Part shown: positions 12,831 to 26,000 of the stretch, one piece after another
Layout: each line of letters starts with the position of its first letter
Numbering within the stretch: the first letter of the stretch is position 1
NCBI GenBank assembly: GCA_036898135.1
Contig: CM072513.1
Coordinates: forward strand, 11,229,602-11,293,601
From: Oncomelania hupensis
Lineage: Eukaryota > Mollusca > Gastropoda > Littorinimorpha > Pomatiopsidae
DNA: 64,000 nucleotides
Direction of reading: 5' to 3'
The notes under the pieces: generated by a model
What the model was told of the DNA's origin: nothing
The model's database searches: none
The model's input: the letters and a program-made list of their open reading frames with translations, nothing else
Translations under genes and position numbers: made by a program

Positions 12831-13834
12831 CTTTTCTACAGTCTGTTTTTTTTTTAAACAAAAAAATACTTATCACAAGATGTAAGTCAAGTGGCCAACT
12901 GCAATTAAAGTAGGAAGTTAATGTGCATATTGCAAAATAATAAAAATGAAAAGGTACATTCAATGTGCAATTAACAATATTTTTCAATTTTACTTTCAGA
13001 AAAAGTCAAGAACATCTTAGAATGATTATATAATTATTTAAGTCATATCCTCAAATACAAACAATTCAAAATTACAGTACAACATACACTACAAACAGTC
13101 ACACTCTTTCAAACCCTTGAAGGCACTGCTTATTTTAAATTTTAATGGAAATAATATAATGGCCATCGATTATTCAGTTTTTTTTAATTAACTATATACA
13201 ATCTACCTTGTATTAGATGTGTTCACTACATTTTCAATTCCTGACATGAATGTGATGACAGGTCTGACAATGTTCATGTGTTCTGCTTTCTCATTATATA
13301 GATTTGTCTGCAATACTATTTAATTTACTTAAATAAATTGATTAGGCCTATACAACGTCACAAGGCAGGGGAGACACACCCACCTTTTAGCATTCAATGC
13401 AAAAAATTGCTATGTAATATTCAGAATGATTCTTGTTGATAATTGTTCAATATATTCCGTAAGTAAACCTGTATGCAACAATGCAGGTTTGTTCTTAGAT
13501 TGTAAAAAAAACTTTAACAAAATGCACTTTCGAATCGTTATTACGACTAATTCGCTTTCTGCAACTAAGGGAAATGACTCTATTGTGACTCTTCTATTTG
13601 AGGAAACTCAAACAGTTGTTATTCCAAACTATACATACAAAATACTAATTAATTTTATTTATATTTATATAAAGGTGACTATAACACTATCAGGTCAAGT
13701 ATTTCCTTGTATTTTATTAACTTTACTGTAAAAGCTTTGTTTTATTGATACATTTAAGTAAACGAAAAATCATTTTTGTTGTTTTCTGGTAATCATATGT
13801 TCAACTTCCTGTCAAGGGCACCAGACTACCGAAC
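12831..13834. promoter_or_regulatory. Divergent intergenic region AP5M1 / MRPS18A
   Basis: About 1 kb separates the start codons of AP5M1 (-) and MRPS18A (+), so both promoters and 5' UTRs should lie here. It is AT-rich, with no repeat, CpG-dense segment or clear TATA arrangement that I can defend. Confidence 0.5.
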
Positions 13835-16800
13835 ATGTTGCGGTTGCTGGGTAGAAGTCTGCAATGTGCTGTTAGCTGTTCAAAATCAGCAAACACTCTG
13901 GTACTCGGTGCTCAAGATGTTCAGAAAAGAACCTTTGCGGTGACGTCTAAGGTTACTCTTAAAGAAAGTACGTTTGGTACCATTTTTATGATTTACATTG
14001 CAACCTTTAACTGTTAATACAGGGTGTTCCAAAAGTCTTGGGCACATTTTGACATTGAATATTTCCGAAACTATAAAGGATATAAAAACGCATCTGGTAA
14101 ATTCAGAAAGCTTGTAATCTCAAGTTTTACATGGAATGTTCAAAGATGTTCAATGTGAGCACCATTGGTCACGCGACACACATCAAGCCGATAGTCAAAT
14201 TCTTGCCAAACGCGTCCCTATATTTTCTGTTTGAGTGAACGCCATTAATGGGTCTGAAAAGAAATAAAAAAATCAACAGCTTTACAAAAAACTTAATGTT
14301 ATTAGCTTTAAAATGGCACAACTGTTATCTTACTACCATTCATAGTTATTGAGATATGGGGACTTCAAATGTGCCCAAGACTTTTGGAACACCCTGTATT
14401 AGCCATTACTACTACTACTACGTCTACGGCATTACTAGCCTTAGGTATGACGGACGAAAATTTTATTTTGTTTCAGGATTTTTTTTATTTCGTTTTTATT
14501 TTATAGTACAGACATTTAGAAGATTAAACAAAAATGTAAACGGTTATAATCGGTCAATATTAAGGCACTCATTTAACTGTTCAAAGTTGGTAACCCTCAC
14601 ACAAAAATTAAACGTGTTTTCCCCGAAAGTGGCTCGACCTCGGGTGTCTAAAATTAATACAAAAATGCATAAAAAGGCAGGGTATTTACACAACAAATTG
14701 CAATACCCTCTAGTTCGCTCAGGAAAAAAAAATTACACTTCAGCTGACGATTGGAGCTGCACTACAAAACAGCAATGGTGTGCGTATTGGGTGCAGGTGC
14801 CCAGCAACCTATCTCCCTACGAAGATTCATCTGATGTATAATTGAGGGCGACTGAACATCAATTACATGTTTTGCACACTCCACTGCAAAGATTCTGCAA
14901 GAACATAATTTATTGTCCTTAATGCCTTAAAGCAGTAGGATGTAAAACAGTTGATCTCCTTTGCACGATTCCTTCTTTGATTTTGTCACAATTTGTGGCA
15001 TTTGTTACTATTGGTACCCCATTATCCATACTTTTAAGTCCACAGAAAACATTCAGGAAGGATCTTTTTTGCAAGCGTTAAGATTTGGGTTTGCTAACCC
15101 TAACCCTAATCCTTGCCCGAACCCAAACCCTAACATTAATTATACTTTGATGACAGGACTTTTGATGGAAACTCGTCTTCACTGTGGCTTGCTGAGTTTG
15201 TTTGTATAGAAAGATTGTTTTAAATTTGCATGACACACAGTTCAGAGTCAGGGTGTGTACAGCAGAAATTCTGTGAATCACTAGTACAACAATTAGCACT
15301 TCAACATCATGCACTAGTAAACCACATTTATGTGTGACCGGCAACTGATATTACTATCTGTATCAGTATGTACATTTATTAATCTATAGCTATCATAGCT
15401 ATGATCCAGTCTTTTGAGTAATTTTGATGTTATGTTAAAGAATGAGAAAACAAGTTAACTTTTGACGTTTTGTTTACAACATGCTTGCAGCGCACAGGCT
15501 GTCATTAATTTTAAAAAGTGTGTTACATTTACATAAATTTATTATAGCTACACAGAACAGTTATTGAACTGATATTTATTATACTTGATTACTGATTAGC
15601 TACAGATGAATTGATAATTTGATGGTTTCATTTCATTATGAACAAATATCCATGTTGTCATTCTCTGTGATTATTGTGTAGAACTAAAAATAAAAATTGT
15701 TAGTTCAATGTATTTATTTTGTACTAGTGTGGGATGATTGACGCCCATAAGAAGTTTTAATGTTTTACAGAGAGGGAAGTGAAAGAGAGAGAGACAGAGT
15801 TGTAGCTGTAGACTCTTATGGTAATTCCTGTGACAACTGATTTGAAAATCACTAATATTAGTTGGCAAGGAGAAACAACAACACATTTTGGTTTCGTTTC
15901 AGTTCAGCAAGTTACAACAGGCAATGTTACAAAGGTAAGTCAATAAGAATAACATACACTATACTCCTAAACTTACCTGGGAATTGGTTGATTGAGATGT
16001 GGAAATCAGAAGGAGCATTTTATGTCTGTTGTATACATATATATATCGAAACACCATATAAGGCATAAAAGAACATGTGTCCCAACGTCATAGGAAGGAA
16101 CATTTTTAAAAAACGTTTAGTGGCTGGCCTCACTTACCATTGCCATTGGATTTGCCCTATCTCACAGTGTGACGACACGAGTTTCAGCACATATTAGAGA
16201 GAGCTATATTTTGTGCGAAGTTGCACCTCTCTACTATGCAGTGTATATAGATAGCTCGGCAGTTTTCTTTATTGTGTATGAAAGATGCAGTATCTCTAAG
16301 TCCATGTGCATAACGCGGAAAAGGGCATATATGCTGAATTAGAAAGGGGGTACTGAACTCGACTCGACCGTTTACCTGTGGCCTGGTGTGTGTTTAGTAG
16401 GGCAGAGTCATTGTGGAGCTTTTTGCGAGAGGCCAGCTTTTAGGCAGTAGTAACTTGTGACTGTGTGTCAGATGAGAGTTAGTTTTCTTCTGTAAGGGTA
16501 GATAGTTCGTTGTGTTTCGAACCACCCAAGGTCTTACGCCCTCGTCGGGGTAAGAATGTCTAAAAGTCTGTGGTAGGAGGATCGTAATCGCCATTTATTG
16601 GAAATAAATGTAGTTTTTTTTCCTAAGGTTGTGTAGTCCTCGATTGGGCACCTGCCAAGGCTCAATTTTTTTGTCAGAATTGAGATGTCCTGACGCATAG
16701 CTAGCAATTAGCCAAATAACGAATTAACTCTCAGACTAACAACAAGTGTGTACTGTACTGTGGTGTACTGTGTGGTTTTGTGCAGTGTAAGTGTATCCGT

Positions 16801-18650
16801 ATCACAAGCCGAGACTTAAAAGGTGAGTCAAAACCCGGTAATTCATTTCCTCAGTAGCGTGCACTTCGAGACTGCGTACGTGAATGAGTGATGGTGAATG
16901 AGGGGGAAAGGGGTGTATTTGATAAATAGTAATTTATTGATTTTGTATGATTTTCATATGATTTTCTTGTCATTTACATAAACGGGAACGTCATTGCTGT
17001 TGTTGCTAAAGTGGGTCAAAGGTGACGATGAGAATGCATGTTCATTGTTGGAGAGAGAGAGAGAGGGGTGATGTATGTGAAGGAAGAGAGATAATTGTAC
17101 TGTGCTGGAGAGGGGTGAAGAAGGTGATGGGAATGAGGGGAGCATGTTTATGTCATGGTATGATAGAGATAATATGGATGAAGGGAGATAATCATAATGT
17201 ATTATAACAGTTGAGAGGGATGATGAGGATGGGGATGAGGATGGAATGAATTGGGATTGTGTGGCTGACGTGTAGTCGTAATAATTATGTATATTTATAT
17301 AAACGACTGTGCTTATGGAAGAGGTATGGATTATTAGTATCAGGAGTTACATTATAGTATTGAGATGTATGTGTAGCATCCTGTATTATTATCATTATTA
17401 TTATGTATAACCAGGTCAAGACGGCGGAAGGCGTATTATGTTATGTAGTATTTGAGTTTTGTAGACAAATTGTTAAGACTCTATATTTCAATTATTTGTC
17501 TACAGGATTGGGCTGTTCTGCTGATTCAATGTTTTGCTCATCATCATGATGGTGCATGCATGCATGCACACCTGTATGTATATGTGACTACCATCAACTG
17601 TAGCATCATTTTCTGGTAGTTCCCCATTGCCATTGCTTCTTCCACTACTTCTGGTATAATTCCACGCTGTTACGCGCCGTTGCTGTACCTTTGTGCCGTG
17701 TGTGCATCCGCTCTGGAACCTCTGCCTTTGCAGCCGTGAAGTGTGGACGTTGACGGGTCACTTCGCCAACACCGCCACGTCTTTCTTCGGGATTGTGGGC
17801 GCCGCCGTGGGAGTCTCCATTTGCCACAGGAACTACATGCACCACACCCACGCACACACAGATTTGCACGACACGCACCTAAAAACATACTTCATTTATT
17901 TAATGTAAATCATTTAATCATGTTGTGTGAATAACTGCTTTAGCTCCTACTGAGCTCTGAATAACTGACAGTTTCTAAACAGTGCTTCTGAACTGTAAGT
18001 TAGCTTTGGTGATAGTTTGAATTTATAAGATTTGCAGCTCTAGTTATTCAGATGAGAATTGTATTGATTTGAATTTGATTGTTTATTGCTATTTGCTGTA
18101 CATTGTTGTGGGAAACCTGTTGATGTACAGTTCTGTTTTTTCAGTTAAACAAGGGAGGTAATTGTTAGTAAATACTGGGTTGGGGGTCTTGATAGGGGTG
18201 GAGGGTGGTTTAGTACCCCATTGTCCTGTGTATGTGTGTTTGATCGTTGAATAAAAGAGTGTGATTGTTATTCTGGCATTTTGTGTTAGTTCTCTTTGTT
18301 TGAGTTTTATTCCTATCACTCGTTGTATGTGCTGATGTCACGGAACCTGCTCGGGTGACGTGACACACAGGTTAAGGTCACTGGGGTAAATCCTTTGCTA
18401 AACTTGTTTTGGTCTATATCCTGAAAACAGCGTAACCAATTTTGGTGAATATTTTTTGGTACATGTATATTATACATGCACGAACTGCGAGAGTGTCTCA
18501 ATAGAGATTCAATAAACAGCTAAAAACTATCCTCTATGAGTGGCATTTCAACCCCCTCTAGTACTCAGTAGCATTATAATGAATACATTATAAACTTTTT
18601 AAATATTTTGTATGGTATTTTTTGCGTATTTATTTATTTTTGTTTCCCCT

Positions 18651-18709
<59 letters not shown>

Positions 18710-20398
18710 ATTTTTCTTTCTTTCTTATTATTAAGTTGCATTTAATTTTGGGCAACATTTAACCAAACAAGATATTTAGTTTATGGTATTTAATGCCATC
18801 ATGGTTTTATTCCAACAGATTGAAGGGAAAATTATTCCTTCTGAACGAACTGCAAGTTTGGTGGAGAAGGACAACGAATTTACTGGGTGTACATTATGCA
18901 AAATTCAACATCAGCTCAAATATACTGTAAGTACATGCCTAATTACAGCAAACAGTTTAAGTGTGAGACGCAAATTGAGATAGGTTATTCATTATGCATT
19001 CAAAAACTATTTAATTGGTGTTTTGGATAAATTACTATACTGCTTTTGTAATAAGTGTGGACTTGTATTGTTTACACTTTTTTTTTCATTTGTTTATGCA
19101 GCAGTGTGAGCTAGGAGCTCACCCAGTGTGTTTTTGTTTTACATTTAAATTAATCCTTAGTAACATACACTTTTGTATCTTAGTTGTTGAGCTTTGTAAA
19201 TTACTACTTTTTTATGCCTTGCAACTCGTGGCAGGCATGAGGAGACATTGGTAGGCAGGTGTTTTGGGGTTCTCAACAAATTAAAGCTTTCTTTAATGTT
19301 GTTGTTGGTACGACGAAGACAGCTATTTTAAATCCTGCATAAATTCAAGACCTGCAGTGACCTTGAAATATATTTTTATTGTGAATAACTACGACAAGGT
19401 TTGTCCCCAGGATGTCCTTATTCTGAGTCAGTTTCTTCGGGCTGATGGATGCTTGCTACCTCGACGAGTAACAGGAGTGTGTGCAGGGCAACAAAGGAAT
19501 CTAGAAAAGCTTGTTCACAAGGCTCAAAGAGCAGGTTTGTTTAGTCAGTCTGTTTTAAATAGTATATCTGCTATTCTAGTGCAAGTCCTATGAACGACCT
19601 CTAAACAAAGAGTTGTTGTGAACAGATTTTCGACACAGCTTGTGTTTGCACATTATAAACTCTCATAAGACACTACTGAGAGCGTATGAATTATAAATAA
19701 TAGTATTAGATTTTAGTTGGTCATTGTTTATAGGGTGCTGTACACGCCTTATTTCTAATTCAGGCTTTAAGAGTGGCGATCTGTAACCAACATATATGCT
19801 CACATTTTACATACATTCCCATGTACACAATAACCACACGTTCATCACTCAGACATGGGGTGTAAAGCCAGGTCGCTATTACAAGATGGAAAGGAAATCA
19901 ATTTTGTTATTGAATCGCGTGCAAAAAAAAAATTGTTGGGGTTGAAATTTTGTAGATTGGCTGCATCTAATACAATTATAGAAGGGAGGGAAATGAGTCT
20001 TGATCTTGATGCCATCTTTCGCGTGTTATGTTTGACAAAACATGATGTCTTAAAGAGATTCTTGGTTAAGGCGAAAAAGTACCCAAAATATGTGTTTGCT
20101 GAATACCTTGGTAGTCCTAGTGAAGCGTGACAATCTTTAATCAACATATACGCTGCCATCATTAGCGAGGTTCTTATAAGCAGGGAGACTATGTGTATAT
20201 TGATAATTTATTTAGCAATTTATTATTTTCAAAAAAGTTTTATTCTTCTTAAAAGTTACATTATTATTATTCTATTTTATTTTGTTTGCTTCAGGCCTGC
20301 TGCCTCAGTTCCGGAAGCCAATGCCAGATGGAAGAACTCGCACAAGTCACTTGTCAAACTACAAATGGAAACGTTTTAATGTTTATTTCAAGGAATGA
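13835..20398 (+). CDS. MRPS18A: Mitochondrial ribosomal protein S18A (mL66), complete, 5 exons
   Basis: This is a bS18-family protein of the mitochondrial ribosome; MRPS18A sits in the large subunit as mL66. Exons: 13835-13967, 15903-15934, 18819-18926, 19411-19534, 20295-20398. They give 166 residues in one frame. The N-terminus MLRLLGRSLQ is basic and amphipathic, as expected for mitochondrial import. The bS18 core reads IEGKIIPSER, then GCTLCK, then DVLILSQFLRADGCLLPRRV and GVCAGQQRNLEKLV, and ends RAGLLPQFRKPMPDGRTR. This order matches vertebrate MRPS18A rather than S18B or S18C. It is shorter at the C-terminus than the human protein (about 196). Exon 2, only 32 bases, was found by phase and splice sites and restores the frame between exons 1 and 3. 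Confidence 0.93.
14020..14396 (-). mobile_element. Mariner/Tc1 internal-deletion derivative
   Basis: A 377-bp element flanked by TA on both sides, with perfect terminal inverted repeats of about 30 bases starting cagggtgttccaaaag. On the minus strand, 14219-14140 encodes the last residues of a mariner-type transposase, GRVWQEFDYRLDVCRVTNGA and then HIEHL followed by a stop. It is therefore a deletion derivative of an autonomous element rather than an unrelated MITE. It lies in MRPS18A intron 1. Confidence 0.9.
15094..15134 (-). repeat. Degenerate interstitial telomere-like repeat
   Basis: About seven imperfect CCCTAA units, i.e. TTAGGG on the minus strand, in MRPS18A intron 1. A similar tract lies at 33946-33990. 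Confidence 0.8.
18650..18726. repeat. TTTC tetranucleotide microsatellite
   Basis: About 18 TTTC units with one interruption, upstream of MRPS18A exon 3. Confidence 0.95.
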
Positions 20399-20638
20399 AA
20401 AATATTTGTAGAAAACTGACACTGACAGTTGTGTTTGCTATGCATGTACCTGTAAAATTCGTCTGATGAATGATTGTACTGATTGAATTGAGCAATGTTA
20501 TGATGTATTGTTATTGAAAGTATTTTTGAGTTATGGAGCATGACTAAAGATTTGTTATGCATAATTTAGATTAAAAGTTTTGTTTTTTGTTAGGGGAAGG
20601 TGGAGTATTGTTCTTTTGGTTATTGTTTTTTATGTATA

Positions 20639-20644
20639 AATAAA
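20639..20644 (+). promoter_or_regulatory. MRPS18A polyadenylation signal
   Basis: AATAAA about 240 bases after the MRPS18A stop at 20398, a normal 3' UTR length. The BEL/Pao element begins about 195 bases further on. The rest of 20399-20839 shows nothing else. Confidence 0.65.
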
Positions 20645-20839
20645 CACTAATTTTTAAAGAAATTTTTTTACTTTTAGAAGTGTATGCTGGAGTTACACAT
20701 GAATGCATTTGCGAACCACACAAACTAAACTGCATCCAAACTAATAGTCCCATACTAACACACGCTCTTTTAGTTCTTTATATTCTTGTACACAATTATT
20801 CATAATAATATACAAAAATTAAAGTTCACAAAAATAAAG

Positions 20840-22942
20840 TGTAATTGCCGCCATTTAGATAAAGAGAATTTCCATTCGCTCGTCAAACGCCTGTATTAAT
20901 TTAGGGCCTGGTCAAGTAATGACGCACACGAAACACAGAAGTAGCATAGAGTTCATTTATTCGTAGTCAAAGAACATTCACGAAAATTTCAACGTCTCAT
21001 ATAATAATACGTATGTGTGTGTACATATCAGTATGGGGACAACTAATTTCTGTGTACGTGACTGAACTAAGCTTACTTCTGTGCCAGTAGATATGTGGTA
21101 AAATACTGCGGAAAGAAAGAAACACAAACACAAGAAACATTAGCAAATGTACCGAACAATGTATCAAAAACTCTTATTCACGCAAGATACAATCAAAGCA
21201 ATGAAACGAAAAGAATACACATACCGGTGGATAATTTAGATGATAATAAACCAACAGCAGTAATTTAATTTAGAGAGTATACTTTAGCTGATTTTAAAGA
21301 AGACAATTTAGCTAAGGTTACGTGGAACCAAGCCAGAACAAACGAAGGAACGAACGCTTTATGTTCCTTTAACTTGCACGACGATTAGGCTATGTTTATT
21401 CTTTCAAGCCTCAAAACAATTGGCGCAAGACAATATGACTATGCTCATCTAACATTAGTCAATTCATTAATACAAACAATTCGGCTACGTTCACCCAACA
21501 AGCCTCGGTACGATGCCTAAACTAGGAAATACTCGTCGATGACCTAGCTCAGTAAAACATTTATAAATGAATTAACATACGTAAACATTTAACAACATAT
21601 TCTAGGAAATACACCTGAAGTCCCAAAACGTCGCTAACTACCTTTGCAGAGACCAAAACAGCAGAGCTTTAAGGAAAAACTGTATAAATACCCAAGTGGG
21701 TTAACATTTCGAATAAGGCCGATAATCCGACAAAAACGTTATCTTCATTAAAGACCAAAACAGTTATCTTATTCGTCAAAACTTAGTCCGACAAATTGTG
21801 ATGACAATTAGCTCTAATCAAGCCAAGACGTTCAGCATAATCAGCGCATTATGACTGACCACAAGCTAAAAACAAATAAACTTGACTTGTCCTTATTTAC
21901 AGATCCTGAACAAAGTGTTCACCTCAATAATTCTTCTGACAAAAGACCAAGTTCTAAATCAAAACGAATTCTATTAAGCATTAGAAAATCAAAAGCTTAG
22001 AGAATATCAGAATCGAATCAATTTGCCGAAAAGGCATCAAATCAGTCACTAAAACGAGAAAATCATAAAGGTCATAATAATTTGCACAAAGCAACAAAAC
22101 ATATGCAAAACGCAAAATAACTATAAGTACCTTATGACCGCTGTAAGACGTTTGGAAACCACACAGATCCAAAAGGCGACAACAACGTCTGGTACCAAAG
22201 GCAGGTAAAATAAAAGCTTCCACAAAACTCTACAAATCGTGAATATCACATTTAAACTCTATCTTTCAAATCAGGTGAGCACAACTTTTATATCATATAA
22301 ACTAAAAACGACCCAACCTTCTCTCAGACCCAACAATCTAACTAACGAGAAAAGAGTTGACACAAACTTATATATGCGTTACTACCAAAACCAGTCTTGC
22401 GTCATAATCTCGATCTCATGAGAAAAAATACGCAAACAATATTTACAAACGAAACACAGTTCACCAATAATATTCAAACTCATATCAAAACTCTGCACGC
22501 TTTTGCCACTGACTTGAGAGAGCAATAGATCCGGAGAGAGGGTGAGAGAGGGGGGAGAAACACGACAATCACAAAGAGAAGAATCACGACAAACACAGTT
22601 AGAGGGGTAAGAAAGACAGGCACCAAAAACAAATGAAAGGAAATAAATGAACAGTCCAGTCATAAAACCAAAAAGATGCGTCGGGTTGGCCAATGAGGTG
22701 ATGAAACGTCTTGTCAGTCAAAATCAATAAAACCAAACCAAAGAAAACGATAGAAAGAAGAAGCAACATGCAGTTGGGAGGAAAAGTAGTACAGATAAAC
22801 GGAGGACACTTTACACACTAAGAAAGTACATGATATCACAAATAACACAGACTCTCTCTCTCTCTATAGATCAATAGCCCATAATTAATTTCAAAACGTA
22901 TCTAATAATATCTTGGTCACACATAACTCATAGGCATGCACA
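20840..22942 (-). repeat. 3' LTR of the BEL/Pao-type element
   Basis: 2103 bp, starting tgtaattgccgcc and ending gcatgcaca on the plus strand. It is the 3' LTR because gag runs on the minus strand. The right edge is fixed by divergence from the other LTR at 22943. Confidence 0.95.
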
Positions 22943-23078
22943 CACCCGGCCTTAATTATGTCCAGGTAATTAACACATTTGAAATCAATAACATTAACAT
23001 TTCTACAATCACACCAGGAGGCGTTATTGGTACAACAACCAAAAAATACATGCAGCATTCAGCTTTCAATCAATCAAT

Positions 23079-26000
23079 TCAATCGTTCGTAGCGATAGTT
23101 GTGGCCATGTTCTGGTTACCTCCTCCTCTGCTGTCATTCCCTCGCTTGTCATCTCTTCGGCCGGCATTTTCCCCACCATCTCGTTTCATGTACACAAAGT
23201 CCTTCTCGTGTAGGCATGTGGGATGTTTTTTGTTACAAATCCCGCACACCTCTCTGTTGTCACACTGACGTGATTTGTGCTCCTTACTCATCAGGCAGCC
23301 AAAGCAGAGGTTTGATTTCAAAATGAAAGTCCTTTTCTCAGCAACGGGCTTCTTGGCGAAAACTTCACACTGACCCAGGTTATGGCTTGTTTGGGTACAG
23401 AATTCGCAGAAGGAGGAAGTCTCCGACCGGGTAGACAGGGCATTCTTCTTGGACGGCGCGTTGAGTGTGTTGGGCGATGTGACCCTTGTAGACGTAGGAG
23501 GGAAAGCTCCGGAGCCGAATACTGGGTCGTTACTAATGTCGGCTTCTTGTGTCACAAAGTTAACAAGTTCAGCGAAATTGGGGTACCTTTCTTGTTCGAT
23601 CTTCGTCCGGGACACGTTCCGGCACCAGCGGTGTACCATCCAGTCGGGGAGTTTGCCGATAATACGTTTGAGGTATTGCGCGTCGTCTAAGATCCCTAAT
23701 CCTCCTACCTCCTTGGCTGCAACAGCACACTGCTGAAGAAAATCCGCAAGCCGTCTAAGTCCCAAGTAATCTCGGCTTTTAACGATGGCCCACTCGTCCA
23801 ACTTTGTCCTGAAAGCTTGTGAGACCACGTAACTGTTGCCGTACCTCCTTTCCAGAACTGACATTGCCTTGTCGTAGGCCTCGGGTTCGCTCAGCAGGAA
23901 GAATCCAGCCACGGCGTCCTTCGCCGTTCCTCCCAGGTAGCGCTGGAGATACAGGAGTTTCTCGCCCGATGCTATCCTCTGTCGTTGAATCAGAAAAGAA
24001 AAGGCAATCTTCCAGGTAGGATAGAGGAGCGGGTCGCCGTGGAAGATAGACGGTTCTTGCATGGGAAGTCTATTCAGCAGGAGAGCGTCAGAAAGCGTTT
24101 GGGCAAGTGAGTCTGTGGAGGTGTACTGCATCTGGAGCGGAGCTGGAACAGATCTGGGTTCCTCATAAGACGACGGGTAAATACCTCTGGGTGCCGCAAG
24201 GCGATCAAAGTCAATGTTCGTGGGACCATTCTCTGGAACACCTACTCTGGGGAGGTGACACGAGGTGGGGGAGTACGTAGAACCATCATGGCTCGGCACG
24301 AAAATCTTTGCTTCAGGGCTCAAATGTCTCTCTGCAAAGTGTACAGAGCGGAGAGGGAGGGGTTGGTAGGTGGAAGGCATGGGGTCCGCTGGTGCGGACA
24401 GATAAGCATGCCTCTCCTGCTGCTCTGGAATCTCCGGAGGCCTGTGGTGACGGTCAGCGTGCAGGGTGTCGAAGTTGCGAGCAGCAGCTGTGTCGAGATG
24501 CGCAGAGAGACGGTGACCCTCGTACGATGCACTCGGGAAGACACCAGGGTGCTGCCAGGGTATCGATGTCTGGTGATAACGAGGCGACATCCTAGGAGAG
24601 GACGCGAAAGAGTACACGGTCGTGGTGGTGGTCGTTGTAGAGGTGCGGGCCATGTACCTGACGCAATCCAAGGAAGCGTCAACGGTCGCAGTAGTGCCCA
24701 CTCCCCTCCCGTGGCTCTCCAGGCGAGCGGTAGCGGGGGGAATGAAGAGGGCGTGGCTTCCGGCGGGGTCATCATTCACGACCCTGACGGTAGCAGAAGT
24801 CGTGAAAGCGGGAACGGCGTCTCCGTCCTCCCTGAGAGCGGAAGCTGAAAAGATGTCGCCGGCAGCTCTGTCTACGGTAGCCTTCGAAGTCACCGTGGTG
24901 ATGGCAGCAGTGGGGCCCATGGAGGGCTGGTCCTGTCCGGGCTGATGTTCCACGGCAGCATCTCCTCTTCCTCCTAACATGCTAGTGTTTGCGACTATCG
25001 GGGAGGGAGTTGCCTGTGGGGCAGCTAGTGTAGTCGATGTGGGAGACTGAGGGTGGAAGTGAGTGTTAAGCAGATTTACCGGGGGGAGAAAGGGAGGATT
25101 CTGAGGGTGAGCATCAGCTTGTTCTAGTACGCTTAGCATGGCTGCATTAGTTTTTATCTCAATGTCTGCTCTCAGTAACTCTAGCTGTCTAACACTTTCT
25201 CTTTTCCTTTTTTCGAACTGCACTTTTGCTCTAGCTTCTGCTAACTTTCTGGCAGCCTCTTGATCGGCCTCCTCTCTCTTTCTAGCAGCTTCTAGTCTTT
25301 TTCTAGCAGCCTCTTGTTCAGCCCTAGTGGTCTCTCTCCTAGTCTCTTCTAGAACTTCTTCCTTTCTTCTAAAAGCTTCTTGTTCGACCCTAGTAGCCTC
25401 TTCCTCCGCCCTAGCAGCCTGTTGGTCCGCAATTCTTTTCCACTCTGAAGCCTGTTCTTCAGCCACTCTGGCACTCTCCTGATCGTCTAGCTCATCTATC
25501 AGTCTCACGTGTTCGCTTTCTAAAGCTAGGCCTGCGCGTCTAGCACTGAGAGAAGCGGCCTTCATCCTAACCTCGAGTTTGAGGGAAGCTGTGGAGATTA
25601 TGCTAGAATTAGCTGACGACCTAACGGAAGATCCCCTAGACGAGACACTGGCATCCCTTTTCTTGGTCGATCGGTGGCTAAGCGCTTTGCTACCATGATG
25701 CGAACTAGTTCTTGTAAGAACTTCAACAGTCCCTTCGTTCACGGCACGCACTATGTTAGAGATGACCTCTTGGGCTTGCATCTGAGCATTCTCCCAGTCT
25801 TCTAACGTCACTTCACCACCGCCTAGCTTAACTAGCTTCTTTTGAATTTCTCCGAGTTCACTTCGCATCTGAGAAATCCGCACTCTTGCCCTTGCTAGTT
25901 TTTCTAGATTGGGTTCGTCTTTGTCTAATTCTTTCACTGCCTCAGCAATAGCCTTCACCAGCAGAGACCTTTGTTGACTAAAGAGTTCTGTCTTTATTTC

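Larger units (their letters stand above)
13968..18818 (+). other. MRPS18A introns 1 and 2: contents
   Basis: Apart from the 32-bp exon 2 at 15903-15934 and the mariner derivative, this stretch holds a TTAGGG-like tract at 15094-15134 and a TTTC microsatellite at 18650-18726. From 14400 to 14840 an open frame is present with no recognisable domain. I see no other gene. Confidence 0.5.

Noticed and set aside
14356..14841. 161-codon plus-strand frame in MRPS18A intron 1
   Set aside because: It starts inside the mariner TIR, has no recognisable domain and lacks coding-like composition.
24255..24848. 197-codon plus-strand frame
   Set aside because: It is an antisense shadow of the BEL/Pao gag low-complexity region.
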